Shown piece by piece: positions 1 through 9,262 of a stretch of DNA of 64,000 bases. The translations under genes and the position numbers were made by a program. Under the pieces are notes generated by a model. It was not told where the DNA came from, searched no databases, and saw only the letters and a program-made list of their open reading frames with translations. The DNA comes from Calothrix sp. MO_167.B12 (GTDB taxonomy: Bacteria > Cyanobacteriota > Cyanobacteriia > Cyanobacteriales > Nostocaceae). The stretch lies in contig JASJCJ010000032.1 of the NCBI GenBank assembly GCA_030066045.1, positions 1 through 64,000 on the forward strand, written 5' to 3'. The number at the start of each line of letters is the position of its first letter. Position 1 is the stretch's first letter.

Positions 1-1
1 T

Positions 2-406
2 CCAAAATATTTAGAAATGTTGGCAGATACGATTAGTAAAAAAGATAAAAATAATCATGCAGAAATCACGGCTTTAACACAACGAGTTAGTTGGTGGTTT
101 AGGAAAATTGGTTTGGATTTTAAACCCTATGATTTACGTCATGCATGGGCAATTAGGGCGCATATTTTGGGGATTCCGATTAAAGCTGCTGCTGATAATT
201 TAGGGCATAGTGTGCAGGTACATACGCAAACCTATCAACGGTGGTTTTCGTTGGATATGCGGAAATTGGCAATTAATCAAGCTTTGAGTAAGAGGAGTGA
301 AATTGAGGAGATTCAGGAAGAAAATGCTAGGTTGAGGCTGGAGAATGAAAAGTTGAAGATGGAGGTTGAAAAGTTGAGGATGGAATTGCTTTATAGGGGA
401 AGTTAA
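2..406 (+). CDS. xisA: XisA-like tyrosine recombinase, C-terminal part (5' end off window)
   Basis: Site-specific recombinase expected to excise the nifD element in differentiating heterocysts by joining the two 11-bp repeats. The frame is open from base 2, so the gene is cut by the window edge. The visible part holds the catalytic Arg-His box (DLRHAWAIR), the LGHS motif and the Tyr nucleophile in HTQTYQRW, followed by a Glu/Leu/Lys-rich coiled-coil tail of about 35 residues. The tail and the DLRHAWAIRAH wording resemble Anabaena XisA/XisC more than phage integrases. Its position inside the nifD element supports the assignment. The N-terminal domain cannot be judged. Confidence 0.85.
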   Translation, partial: PKYLEMLADTISKKDKNNHAEITALTQRVSWWFRKIGLDFKPYDLRHAWAIRAHILGIPIKAAADNLGHSVQVHTQTYQRWFSLDMRKLAINQALSKRSEIEEIQEENARLRLENEKLKMEVEKLRMELLYRGS

Positions 407-423
407 ATTTGTTTATAAAATAG

Positions 424-464
424 TGGTGTGGTGCGTTCCGCTGCGCGACAACACACCCTACTAG
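424..464. repeat. Dispersed repeat at the break of the DUF433 gene
   Basis: GGTGCGTT..CGCT.CGCGACAACACACCCTA-type short repeat directly preceding the truncated DUF433 gene. A close copy lies at about 13701-13735 inside the broken Uma2 gene. Confidence 0.6.
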
Positions 465-467
465 ACT

Positions 468-671
468 GTGCAACGCATTGCAGCTTGGTACAAACTTGGC
501 TTAAATGCGGAGGAAATTTCCGAGCACATGGGAAATGTAAATCTTGCACAGGTATATGCTGCCCTAACTTATTATCACGCTAATCGAGAAAAAATTGAAG
601 TATATCTTACTGCTGAGAAGGCAGATTATCAAATGTTGGTGAATTTTGTCAATTGCATAGCATTAACATAG
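468..671 (+). pseudogene. DUF433-family antitoxin-like protein, 5'-truncated remnant
   Basis: The 67 residues match the C-terminal half of DUF433 proteins (small winged-helix-like proteins often found as antitoxins): RIAAWYKLGLNAEEIS followed by a VYAALTYYHANREKI segment. The usual N-terminal Gly-Gly-x-Pro-x-Ile-x-Gly-Thr/Arg part is missing, an in-frame TAG sits two codons before the GTG at 468, and the lost sequence is replaced by the short repeat at 424-464. No toxin partner is visible next to it. I infer a decayed gene. Expression from the internal GTG cannot be excluded. Confidence 0.6.
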
Positions 672-722
672 AAAAAACCTTCTTCATCAGTTACCATAAA
701 AGGATTGGATCAGGACACAACA

Positions 723-2111
723 ATGAAAATAAAAGTCAAAAATCTTGGTGTTTTAAAACAAGCCGAATTTACCCTTGGCGACATAACGATCATTTGTGGT
801 AAAAACAATACCGGAAAAACCTATGCTACTTATGCATTGTTCGGCTTTTTGTATACTTGGCAGCGGATTTTTTCTATTAAAATTAATGACAATTATATCA
901 AAAAGCTCCTTACAGATGGTGTAATTATTCTTGACATAAAAGAATATGTTCAACAAGCCCAACAGATTGTTCAAAACGCTTGTCACAAATATACCCAGCA
1001 ATTATCAAGAATTTTTGCTACATCTGTTGATAGATTTAAAGAGACAGAATTTCAGGTAATTATGAATATCCAAAACATTAATTTTTCAAGCAGTTTTGAG
1101 CAGATAATGAGTACTGCCAATGCAGAACTTTTTTCTATCACAAAAAATGAAGAAAGCACAGACTTATTTATTACTCTGCTTGTTGAAAAAGAGCAAGTCA
1201 AAATTCCTACCAATATCATTGAGCGCATCATTGCCGATGCACTGAAAGACATTATTTTTGTTCAGCTTTTCCCTCGCCCTTTCATTGCTAGTGCAGAACG
1301 AACTGGTGCTGCAATTTTTCGCCAAGAGTTGAATTTTCCACGCAATCGCTTACTTGAAGAAATAGGTCAGACTGACAAAAACATAAATCCAATGGAACTT
1401 CTATTTAAAGATTATGGAGATTATGCCCTACCAATAAAAACAAATATGGATTTTACTCGGCAACTTGAAACCATTGTTAAAAAAACAAGTTTTATTACCG
1501 AAAACCATCCCGATGTGCTAGCTGATTTTGCTGATATTATTGGTGGCGAATACACTGTTACCCGTAATGATGAGCTTTACTATGTGCCAAAGAAGAATAA
1601 GCGGCTCAAACTTTCTATGGATGAAAGCTCCAGTGCCGTGCGTTCTCTACTAGACATTGGCTTTTATCTTAGACATGAGGCACAAATTGGTGATTTACTG
1701 ATGGTGGATGAACCGGAATTAAACCTACATCCAGAAAATCAGCGTCGTATCGCACGGTTGTTTGCTAGACTAGTCAACCTTGGAATTAAGGTTTTTATTA
1801 CCACCCACAGCGATTACATCATTAAAGAACTGAATACTCTAATTATGCTCAATCATGATAAACCTTATCTTAAGGAAATTGCTGAAGTTGAAGGTTATAA
1901 GTCAACAGAACTAATTTCTCATGAAAAGATAAAGGTTTACATTGCAGAAGAGGCATTAATACAACTAGAGGGTAGGACAAGAAAAACTAAATGCCAAACA
2001 CTGACAATGGCAGATATTAGCCCAGAATTGGGGGTTGAAGCCCGCAGCTTTGATACTACCATCGAAACCATGAATCGGATTCAGGAAGCAATTGTTTGGG
2101 GTGAGGAGTAA
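723..2111 (+). CDS. AAA family ATPase (OLD/AAA_15-AAA_21 type)
   Basis: Predicted cytoplasmic ATPase of the OLD-like/ABC-type AAA class. Walker A is GKNNTGKT near residue 27 and Walker B is LLMVDEPELNLHP, followed by the THSDYIIKELN switch-His segment in the C-terminal third. The middle is a diverged helical region. I chose ATG 723 over the upstream TTG at 705 because an AGGA lies about 10 nt before it and the ATPase fold starts directly (MKIKVKNLGVL). The stop codon overlaps the ATG of the next gene (shared base 2111), indicating translational coupling. Such ATPases form two-gene phage-defence modules with nucleases. That role is inferred from the neighbour, and no TOPRIM domain is seen. Confidence 0.8.
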   Translation: MKIKVKNLGVLKQAEFTLGDITIICGKNNTGKTYATYALFGFLYTWQRIFSIKINDNYIKKLLTDGVIILDIKEYVQQAQQIVQNACHKYTQQLSRIFATSVDRFKETEFQVIMNIQNINFSSSFEQIMSTANAELFSITKNEESTDLFITLLVEKEQVKIPTNIIERIIADALKDIIFVQLFPRPFIASAERTGAAIFRQELNFPRNRLLEEIGQTDKNINPMELLFKDYGDYALPIKTNMDFTRQLETIVKKTSFITENHPDVLADFADIIGGEYTVTRNDELYYVPKKNKRLKLSMDESSSAVRSLLDIGFYLRHEAQIGDLLMVDEPELNLHPENQRRIARLFARLVNLGIKVFITTHSDYIIKELNTLIMLNHDKPYLKEIAEVEGYKSTELISHEKIKVYIAEEALIQLEGRTRKTKCQTLTMADISPELGVEARSFDTTIETMNRIQEAIVWGEE

Positions 2112-2692
2112 TGTCCGATATTGCTATCCTCAAAGAGATGATTAAGGAAAGTGCTAGGGTGCCATTAGAAAATTATGGTAACAATAAAAAGGTTAAAAAT
2201 AGGGTTATACTCACAGAGCAAGATCATAATACTAACTATTCCGTAACAATTTACGGCATGCCAAAAGAGGATCAAGTTATTGTTATCAAGGCAGATAAAT
2301 TTAAACCACCAGACACGGTATTTACTGGCTTAAAAGGTGAATGCAAACGTGCAGATTTTGTTATCATTGCCGATGTTGGTACGAAACAAGTCATCCTTTG
2401 TATTGAGATGAAGGCAAAGAAGACAACAAGCAAAAATAAAATAATTATTCCGCAACTCAAAGGTGCAAAGTGTTTTGCTGCCTACTGTCAAAAAATTGGT
2501 AAAGAATTTTGGGGACAACCAAATTTTCTTGACAGTTATGTCTACCGCTTTGTTAGCATCAAAAATATAAGCATTTCTAAAAGACAAACACATGAGCCAA
2601 TAACTGACGATCATAAAACTCCAGAACAGATGTTGACAATTAGTTCTCCCAATTACCTTCAATTCAATCGTTTGATCGGAGAGAGAAAATAA
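2111..2692 (+). CDS. PD-(D/E)XK nuclease-like partner of the AAA ATPase
   Basis: A 193-aa protein that I do not recognise as a named family. The centre contains a KGECKRADFVII stretch followed by a beta-strand ending CIEMKAKK. The spacing of Asp (in ADF) and Glu-x-Lys (EMK) fits a PD-(D/E)XK nuclease core, with the Cys-Lys-Arg-Ala-Asp wording typical of nuclease-fold proteins in defence islands. It overlaps the ATPase stop by one base, so the two are very likely one operon. Role inferred: effector nuclease of an ATPase-nuclease defence pair carried as cargo of the nifD element. Confidence 0.55.
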   Translation: MSDIAILKEMIKESARVPLENYGNNKKVKNRVILTEQDHNTNYSVTIYGMPKEDQVIVIKADKFKPPDTVFTGLKGECKRADFVIIADVGTKQVILCIEMKAKKTTSKNKIIIPQLKGAKCFAAYCQKIGKEFWGQPNFLDSYVYRFVSIKNISISKRQTHEPITDDHKTPEQMLTISSPNYLQFNRLIGERK

Positions 2693-2700
2693 TGAGCTTT

Positions 2701-3267
2701 TCACTCAAAAACAACACCGCGATAAATTTCCACCATCGGCAATTCAACCTTAACTGACTCCAAGAAAATAGATTGCTCTAAACTGTTAAAATCACTCAGT
2801 AACCAACCTTCAGCCTGCTTGCTATAGCGTTCAACAAAGGGTTCATCCTGTTCGACTAATAAATATTCCCTAAAACTCTCAATCGTTCTATATATGCGAA
2901 ATTTACCCTGCCGGTCATAATCTGCGGTAGAAGGAGATAAAACTTCAACAATCACAACGGGATTCAAAACTTCATCGTTGCGATTATCATTTAACTGCGG
3001 TTCACCTTCAAAAATCATTACATCGGGATATACTCCCCGCCGATGTTCAGGAATCCACAACCACAAATCACTGTTAATTGACTCAAATTGAGTATCCCGC
3101 ACCAAAAACTTAACAAAGGCGAAAATATTACCACTTATGCGACTGTGTTTGAGTGTTCCTCCTGGCATAGGTACAATTTCTCCATCTCGATACTCGTTGC
3201 GTCCTTCTGCTTTCTCTTCGATCGCACGGTATTCATCCAAACTGTAGCGATGCTCAGTGGAAATCAT
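2701..3267 (-). CDS. Uma2 family protein (DUF820, PD-(D/E)XK fold)
   Basis: A 188-aa member of the Uma2 family, which is greatly expanded in filamentous cyanobacteria. The fold is a restriction-endonuclease type of unknown substrate. Seen: the N-terminal YSLDEYRAIEEKAEGRNEYRDGEIVPMPGG stretch, the YPDVMIF Asp, and VVIVEVLSPSTADYDRQGK, which supplies the Glu and Lys of the core. Length is normal. It converges on the preceding operon with 8 bases between the stops. No partner or regulation is evident. Confidence 0.85.
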   Translation of the reverse strand: MISTEHRYSLDEYRAIEEKAEGRNEYRDGEIVPMPGGTLKHSRISGNIFAFVKFLVRDTQFESINSDLWLWIPEHRRGVYPDVMIFEGEPQLNDNRNDEVLNPVVIVEVLSPSTADYDRQGKFRIYRTIESFREYLLVEQDEPFVERYSKQAEGWLLSDFNSLEQSIFLESVKVELPMVEIYRGVVFE

Positions 3268-3752
3268 AGCTAGTAGCCGCTCATATTAGCAATAGAACAA
3301 CAATACTATTTTGTCACAGATTTAGCTGTCATACCGTTTCTGTATGAAGATGCAATTTATATTGATTGTAGAGACGTTGCAGTGCAACGTCTCTACGAAA
3401 TCTATTTGGCGCAACTTTACATAGAATTGGTATCAGGTAATATTATGCTGTGATGCTTTCAAATGAAGCCGCAGATTGACATAAATTGTAATTTCCAACT
3501 CTGCCGATAAATCGCCATTTTTAATCTAATAAAATAGTAATTGAAAAAGTTTTTATCTTTACAGATTCTCTTGAATATGAATTTAATTAAATACTCAAAT
3601 CTTTACAGGAGAAAACTTATATCTTTCTGTTCATTCAAAACTTTATTATTAAAAATAAGCCTACAGCTCATATTTAGACTAAAAATAGACTATTTTTATA
3701 TCACAGCAAAAAAATCTTGATTTACCCTGGTTTTGCTCCCACTTTCCAGGTT
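3268..3752. other. Non-coding end of the nifD element
   Basis: AT-rich stretch between the Uma2 start and the attachment repeat. It contains a short REP-like inverted sequence near 3365-3400 (GTAGAGACGTTGCAGTGCAACGTCTCTAC), which can form a perfect hairpin. No gene is seen. Confidence 0.5.
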
Positions 3753-5112
3753 CGGAGTAATCCCAGGAGTGCATTTGACGGAAAGGAAGACCCATTTTGT
3801 GGAAAACGTACTTCTCTTTGATGCCAGCAGCAACCATGTCAGGATGCTTGTGCTTCACGAACTCCTCGAATTCGTAAGCGGTTACGTCATCATAGATGAT
3901 GGTAGCGTTATCGATGTAGTTGGTGGTACGCTTGTAGTCGTCATTGTGAGCGAACTCGTAGCCAGTACCGATAACTTCGATACCCAGGTCTTGGAATGCG
4001 GGGACAACGTGACGAGGACGTAGACCACCAACGTACAGCATTACGGTCTTACCTTCCAATCTGGGACGATACTTTTCAAGCACCTCATTCATGATTGGTG
4101 TGTACTTAGCGATCACCTTCTCAGCGTTTTCTTGGATCTTTTCGTCGAAGCGAGCAGCAATTTCGCGGAGAGATGCAGCAATCTTGTTGGGACCAAAGAA
4201 ATTGAACTCCATCCAAGGCATTCCGTATGCTTCCTCTAAGCTACGGCAGATGTAGTTCATGGAACGGTAGCAGTGAATCAAGGTTAACTTAGCAGCAGGA
4301 CCTTGAACCAACTCATTAATGGTACCATCACCAGACCACTGAGCGACTACGCGCAAGCCGATTTCTTCCAACAACATCCGGCTAGACCAAGCGTCACCAC
4401 CAATGTTGTAGTCACCAATCAAAGCAACGTCGTAGGGACCGGGCTCAAAGTCAAGGCTATTATTTTTCTTCGCTTCGTCGTATTTGGGGAATACCCAGTC
4501 ACGAATAGCGTCGTTAGCAATGTGGTGACCTAAGGACTGGGACACACCCCGGAAACCTTCACAACGTAGGGGAATTACGGGCTTACCAATTTCTTTGGAT
4601 GTTTTCTTAGCTACAGCTTCGATGTCATCACCAATTAGACCGATGGGACACTCAGACTGGATAGAAACACCATTGTGGAGAGGGAAGAGTTCTTCGATTT
4701 CGTTGATGATTTTGACAAGTTTTTTGTCACCACCAAAAACGATATCCCGCTCTTGGAAATCAGAGGTGAAGTGCATGGTACCGAAGCTATCGACACCAGT
4801 TACACCAACGTAGTAGTTACGACGACCAGACCAAGACCAGTAACCACAACCAACAGGACCATGGCTGATGTGGATCATGTCTTTGACAGGTCCCCAAACC
4901 ACACCCTTGGAACCAGCATAAGCACAACCACGAGCAGTCATTACACCAGGAAGGGATTTGATGTTAGACTTAACGCCGCAGTCGGATTTGCCTTCTTCGT
5001 GAACGTTGAGGTGCTTGGTACGCTTTTTACGTGCTTTCTCTGGATACGCTTGGAGTACTTCTTCAACTAGCTGTTGATGCTCTTCTACAAGATTCTTGTC
5101 GGGAGGTGTCAT
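3679..5112 (-). CDS. nifD: Nitrogenase MoFe protein alpha chain, interrupted (5' part only)
   Basis: NifD carries the FeMo-cofactor and shares the P-cluster with NifK. About 453 native residues are present (3753-5112), and the last 24 codons to the stop at 3679 are element sequence. Visible ligand motifs: [20 protein letters not shown] and [11 protein letters not shown] (P-cluster Cys), [12 protein letters not shown] (cofactor Cys), and the QMHSW His, which ends up next to the break. The missing C-terminal portion should be left of the window and be rejoined after XisA-type excision in heterocysts. It lies 174 bp downstream of nifH on the same strand, in the usual nifHDK order. The vegetative-cell gene product would be inactive. 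Confidence 0.95.
   Translation of the reverse strand: MTPPDKNLVEEHQQLVEEVLQAYPEKARKKRTKHLNVHEEGKSDCGVKSNIKSLPGVMTARGCAYAGSKGVVWGPVKDMIHISHGPVGCGYWSWSGRRNYYVGVTGVDSFGTMHFTSDFQERDIVFGGDKKLVKIINEIEELFPLHNGVSIQSECPIGLIGDDIEAVAKKTSKEIGKPVIPLRCEGFRGVSQSLGHHIANDAIRDWVFPKYDEAKKNNSLDFEPGPYDVALIGDYNIGGDAWSSRMLLEEIGLRVVAQWSGDGTINELVQGPAAKLTLIHCYRSMNYICRSLEEAYGMPWMEFNFFGPNKIAASLREIAARFDEKIQENAEKVIAKYTPIMNEVLEKYRPRLEGKTVMLYVGGLRPRHVVPAFQDLGIEVIGTGYEFAHNDDYKRTTNYIDNATIIYDDVTAYEFEEFVKHKHPDMVAAGIKEKYVFHKMGLPFRQMHSWDYSEPGKWEQNQGKSRFFCCDIKIVYF
3753..3763 (-). other. nifD element attachment repeat (11 bp)
   Basis: CGGAGTAATCC on the plus strand, that is GGATTACTCCG in nifD sense. It lies exactly where the NifD frame departs from the family. 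It equals the core repeat I recall for the Anabaena 7120 nifD element. Confidence 0.88.
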
Positions 5113-5211
5113 AGTCTGCCTCTGTTACTGTTTAGGATGGGGGAATGGAATGATAGCTAGGGTATGGAAGGGGAGAGGGAGAGGAGAAGAATGAAGGCTG
5201 AAAGCAGAATT

Positions 5212-5245
5212 AATTTCATACTTCATACTTCATACTTCACACTTT
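5212..5245. repeat. Heptamer tandem repeat between nifH and nifD
   Basis: CATACTT repeated three times and followed by CACACTT in the nifH-nifD spacer. Short tandem repeats of this class are typical of heterocystous cyanobacteria. Confidence 0.75.
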
Positions 5246-5286
5246 CCTTATCTGTTGAACCTACTGTGCTGGAGCGATAGCACTAC

Positions 5287-5790
<504 letters not shown>

Positions 5791-6028
5791 CTAAAGAGTA
5801 AATTGTGAATTTAGAAGTTGCGATCGCCCCATGTGTTTCGATATCATGATTTTTGTCTTTGCTACTATTGCCCCTGCTAAGATATAGATGTATCTACGGA
5901 TATGGCTCATACTAAGTCCGGATGATTACTTGTAAAACCTCACCCACCTGTGGCACCCTCTCCTGATTAAGGAGAACGGTAAAAGAGGGTTGAAGCAAAA
6001 ATCATATAACAACTAATCATAAAAAGCA

Positions 6029-6433
6029 GTGAAAAAACGAGTTACTCTCACCTTTCCCAGACGCGCCATTCAAATACCCATTACTTACCGACTGGCGAAA
6101 GATTTTAATGTTGCTGCTAATATTATCCGCGCTCAAGTTGCTCCCAACCAAATTGGAAAACTGGTAGTAGAATTATCGGGGGATATAGATGAGTTGGATG
6201 CAGCTATTGAATGGATGCGATCGCACAATATTCATGTATCTCTTACCCTAGGGGAAATAGTAATTGATGAGGAGGTGTGTGTCCACTGTGGTTTATGTAC
6301 TGGTGTTTGTCCTACTCAAGCCTTAACTTTGCACCCAGAGACATTCAAACTCACATTTACCCAATCCCGTTGCATTGTCTGCGAACAGTGTATTCCCACT
6401 TGCCCCGTGCAGGCAATTTCTACTAATCTTTAA
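6029..6433 (+). CDS. NIL domain / 2[4Fe-4S] ferredoxin
   Basis: A 134-aa protein with an N-terminal NIL domain (about residues 3-75, the ligand-binding fold also found in MetN transporters) and a C-terminal bicluster ferredoxin with CVHCGLCTGVCP and CIVCEQCIPTCP. The eight Cys are complete. Homologues are common in cyanobacteria and methanogens, where some act in sulfur insertion or homocysteine formation; the role here is unknown. Start is GTG 6029, with no convincing upstream alternative. It stands alone, divergent from the nifH fragment. A role in electron supply to nitrogenase is possible only by proximity. Confidence 0.88.
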   Translation: MKKRVTLTFPRRAIQIPITYRLAKDFNVAANIIRAQVAPNQIGKLVVELSGDIDELDAAIEWMRSHNIHVSLTLGEIVIDEEVCVHCGLCTGVCPTQALTLHPETFKLTFTQSRCIVCEQCIPTCPVQAISTNL

Positions 6434-6534
6434 CTGGCGTTGCTGAATCCAGGAGGTGAATTTATCTCATTTATTAATAGAAAAATATTACTTAATTTAT
6501 AAGTATATTTACTGATAAAAGCACTATCTCAAAT

Positions 6535-6897
6535 CTAATTATCAATCCAGACAGTAACCGCAGCCACAGCGATCAACATTTCGTCATTTTTGTCATTGAG
6601 TACAGGAATAGCTTTGCCTTGAACCACCATTCCTCCAGATTCTAGGGTGAGGGTTTTTTTGCCAAATGGTAATACGGCCAATACCTCATCTTGACGTACT
6701 TGGTCTGAATAGGGTACAGCAACTTGGACTTCCACAATCATTTCATTGGGATCGTTTAAACCTGCAACTTCCCAAACACCGGGTAAAGCATTATGAGCGA
6801 TCGCATTTCTCACAGCCCTGGCTGCGGCTACGGTGGGTTCCTGTCCGTGTTGATCTATACCCATTCCCATCTCAATGATTAAACGCTTACGCACCAC
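6535..6897 (-). CDS. Lin0512 family conserved protein
   Basis: A 120-aa conserved protein of the Lin0512 family, function unknown. The sequence MVRKRLIIEMGMGIDQHGQ, the TVAAARAVRNAIAHNALPG segment and the VQVAVPYSDQVR segment are the family signature as I recall it. Length is normal and no signal peptide is seen. It is convergent with the ferredoxin gene, 100 bp apart, and no operon partner is visible. Confidence 0.8.
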   Translation of the reverse strand: MVRKRLIIEMGMGIDQHGQEPTVAAARAVRNAIAHNALPGVWEVAGLNDPNEMIVEVQVAVPYSDQVRQDEVLAVLPFGKKTLTLESGGMVVQGKAIPVLNDKNDEMLIAVAAVTVWIDN

Positions 6898-7019
6898 AAT
6901 TACCTTAATTCCACATTGTTCACCATATCATCACTATTGGCTGCAACTATTGAATTTTATGCAGATGCGATCGCAAAATACTTGAAGAATATATACTCTC
7001 CTAGGAGCAGAAGTTGCTA

Positions 7020-7499
7020 ATGATTCGACCTGCCACCCCCAATGACCAGCAAGCTATAATGGCGATCGCTGAAGCTATCGGTTTGTTTACAACCCAGGAA
7101 CTCTCCGAGCTTGGCGGTATGTTGGCAGAATACTTCGATGGTAACCTGGGCAGCGATCACTTTTGGATTACCGACGATGATGGCGGTGTGGTGGGAACCG
7201 CGTACTACGCACCAGAACCATATACGGATGGGACGTGGAACCTGTACTTTATTGCCGTCCATCCCCACAGTCAGGGAGAAGGGCGCGGTGGGAAACTGTT
7301 GCACTACGTCGAACAAATGTTGACTGAACGCGGTGAACGAATACTACTGGTGGAAACTTCTGGATTACCAAACTTTGAGGCTACAAGGGCATTTTACCGT
7401 AAGCATGGGTATGATGAGGAAGCACGAATCCGTGAATTTTACAAAGCAGGGGATGATAAGATAATTTTTCGCAAAGCACTGACTGCTCCCAAGCATTGA
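7020..7499 (+). CDS. GNAT family N-acetyltransferase
   Basis: Acetyl-CoA dependent acetyltransferase of unknown substrate, about 159 aa. The acetyl-CoA loop is HSQGEGRGGKLLHYVE, followed by the beta-alpha segment ILLVETSGLPNFEATRAFYRKHGY, which is the usual end of the GNAT fold. ATG 7020 or TTG 7014 can serve as start. AGGAG at 7003-7007 is spaced better for the TTG, while ATG is commoner. The stop lies just before a repeat block. Confidence 0.85.
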   Translation: MIRPATPNDQQAIMAIAEAIGLFTTQELSELGGMLAEYFDGNLGSDHFWITDDDGGVVGTAYYAPEPYTDGTWNLYFIAVHPHSQGEGRGGKLLHYVEQMLTERGERILLVETSGLPNFEATRAFYRKHGYDEEARIREFYKAGDDKIIFRKALTAPKH

Positions 7500-7505
7500 C
7501 ATTCC

Positions 7506-7735
7506 TTCACTCCGGGCGCGGAAACGGGCGGGGAAACCCCGCCCCTACTCCTTCCCTCCATCACTCCTTCCCTCCATCACTCCTTCCCTCCTTCCCTCCA
7601 TCACTCCTTCCCTCCATCACTCCTTCCCTCCATCACTCCTTCCCTCCTTCCCTCCATCACTCCTCCCCTCCATCACTCCTTCCCTCCTTCCCTCCATCAC
7701 TCCTTCCCTCCATCACTCCTCCCCTCCTTCACTGC
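7506..7735. repeat. Tandem CTTCCCTCCATCACTC repeat block
   Basis: About 200 bp of imperfect tandem CTTCCCTCCATCACTCC / CTTCCCTC units. The block is preceded at 7513-7545 by the GC palindrome GGGCGGGGAAACCCCGCCC. It runs into the 3' end of the AI-2E transporter gene. The same composite, in reverse orientation, is inserted in cobN at about 28620-28795. Related units occur at 34400-34475. Confidence 0.9.
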
Positions 7736-8827
7736 TTCTTCCTCCAAATCTGGCTGTTGATTTTCTTCAGAAACAATCACAAACTTAGTTTCCACCTTAG
7801 ATTTATCACCCCATACATCCAAAACATCCTTAACTAAAACCTCCTCCAACCAAATTCTGCCCACCACGGTGAGGGGAAGTGCCAAAAATAAACCCAGGAA
7901 TCCGAAGAAATACGCAAAAAATAGCTGAGAAATTAAAGTAACTGCTGGTAGTAATGACACTTGATGTGCCATTACTATGGGGGTGAGGAAATTACTCTCA
8001 ACCTGCTGAATAATAAAGTAAAGTACCAACACAGCCAGGGAAGGCCAAGGAGAATCAGGGCTAAATGCGATCGCCATTGCCGGAATTACACTCATGGTAG
8101 GGCCTAGGTTGGGAATCAAATTTAAAAAGCCTGCTAATACCCCTAGGGCTAATGCGGCGGGAACCCTCAATATCCACAAACCGAAAAAGCTCATCACTCC
8201 CACAATAAACATGGCGATAATTGCACCTGTTACCCATCCTTCTAATGACATTTCACATAGGTCTAAAATCCCATCTACCCGTCGTCGATAAAAGGAGGGG
8301 AACAGACGCACAAATACTTTACGATAAGCCAAAGGCTCGGCGAGGAACATTCCCGTTAGCACCATCACTAACAAAATCTTTAACAGCACTTCCAAAGAGC
8401 CAGAAACGAAAGCAACAGAACTTCCCGCGACACGTTTTAACCATGGTTCTGCCTGCTGAATTAGGCTATTAATATCGGGAATATAGGGGTTAAGTGTACT
8501 AGGAACGCGAAGTTTCAGCTCTTCTAGCCAACTATCAAAACGCTCTAATCCTTGTGGAAACTGCCTTGTCAGCTCTTGAAACTGGTCAGCAAATGGGGGG
8601 ACTACTAACCAGAAAAAACCAACAATGATGGCGAAAAAAATACCCACCGAAAGCATCACAGCGAATCCGCGCTTCATCCCTGACTTTTGGAAGCGTCGTG
8701 ATAGTCGATTTAAAGTTGTGGCTAATACAACTGCGGCAAATATCAGTAACAAAACCTCCTTGATTTGCCACAAGATGTATAACGAAATAACAATGACGAT
8801 TAAACCGATCCATTGTTCTATATTCAC
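7697..8827 (-). CDS. AI-2E family transporter (permease)
   Basis: A 376-aa inner-membrane protein of the AI-2E transporter family (PF01594). Seen: an N-terminal pair of membrane helices (IGLIVIVISLYILWQI and LLLIFAAVVLATTL), the central amphipathic region with the PLAYRKVFVRLFPSFYRRR stretch, and the C-terminal helices with LGVLAGFLNLIPNLGPTM and FFAYFFGFLGLFLALPLTV. Start is GTG 8827. The last ~12 residues (VKEGRSDGGKE) are encoded by the tandem repeat block, so the tail is probably not native. The substrate cannot be read from sequence. Confidence 0.88.
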   Translation of the reverse strand: MNIEQWIGLIVIVISLYILWQIKEVLLLIFAAVVLATTLNRLSRRFQKSGMKRGFAVMLSVGIFFAIIVGFFWLVVPPFADQFQELTRQFPQGLERFDSWLEELKLRVPSTLNPYIPDINSLIQQAEPWLKRVAGSSVAFVSGSLEVLLKILLVMVLTGMFLAEPLAYRKVFVRLFPSFYRRRVDGILDLCEMSLEGWVTGAIIAMFIVGVMSFFGLWILRVPAALALGVLAGFLNLIPNLGPTMSVIPAMAIAFSPDSPWPSLAVLVLYFIIQQVESNFLTPIVMAHQVSLLPAVTLISQLFFAYFFGFLGLFLALPLTVVGRIWLEEVLVKDVLDVWGDKSKVETKFVIVSEENQQPDLEEEAVKEGRSDGGKE

Positions 8828-8901
8828 GCCCTAACCCCCATTCGACGATAAGATACATTTATCTCAATTCAGCCACATTAGCTGACTTTCCAGAATTTTA
8901 T

Positions 8902-9105
8902 CTAGGTATTTTTGGTTAATTTTTCCTGTCCCCGCCATCGCCAAATTAAACTGGCTGTTAATAAAGCTATGGGTAACAAAACTATAATTAGAGCATTGCT
9001 TGATGTGGCAGGAATAGATAAAAATGGACACAGGTACTTAATTGCGATCGAAAGTCCAATGGATAGGATAAGTACCTTGAGAACAAAGCCAAGTTGATTT
9101 TCCAT
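8902..9105 (-). CDS. Small two-helix membrane protein, unknown
   Basis: A 67-aa protein from ATG 9105 (a GTG at 9144 would add 13 residues). It has two hydrophobic segments (VLKVLILSIGLSIAIKY and ALIIVLLPIALLTASLIW) and ends with WRWRGQEKLTKNT, giving a positive cytoplasmic tail. I do not recognise a named family. It lies 75 bp upstream of the AI-2E gene on the same strand, so co-transcription is possible. Confidence 0.55.
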   Translation of the reverse strand: MENQLGFVLKVLILSIGLSIAIKYLCPFLSIPATSSNALIIVLLPIALLTASLIWRWRGQEKLTKNT

Positions 9106-9262
9106 AACAGTACGGCTATACACATTGTTTAGTGGGGCAGACACTAAAGGTTTATTGTATGCCCATTTTCTACAATAAATTTAAGCAGAAAAAAAAAGAA
9201 GTCAGTCAGACACCTTTTGTCTCCCTGCACTTGGCGATAGCAATTTCTGCTTTGACGTGGCT

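Larger units (their letters stand above)
1..3763. mobile_element. nifD element (one end; continues left of window)
   Basis: Developmentally excised DNA element interrupting nifD. What is seen: the nifD reading frame on the minus strand stays faithful to the family up to His-Ser-Trp-Asp-Tyr-Ser and then turns into unrelated sequence exactly at CGGAGTAATCC, the reverse complement of the 11-bp direct repeat GGATTACTCCG known from the Anabaena 7120 nifD element. A XisA-like recombinase gene lies in the element. The cargo here is a DUF433 remnant, an AAA ATPase with a nuclease-like partner and a Uma2 gene. The other end and the nifD 3' end lie outside the window, so the size is unknown beyond 3.75 kb. 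Confidence 0.88.

Noticed and set aside
6029-6433. The ferredoxin as FdxN of the nif cluster
   Set aside because: It has an N-terminal NIL domain and opposite orientation, so it is a different ferredoxin type.
7496-7837. Ser/Pro-rich 113-aa ORF on the plus strand
   Set aside because: It is written by the tandem CTTCCCTC repeat and overlaps the AI-2E gene; not a protein.
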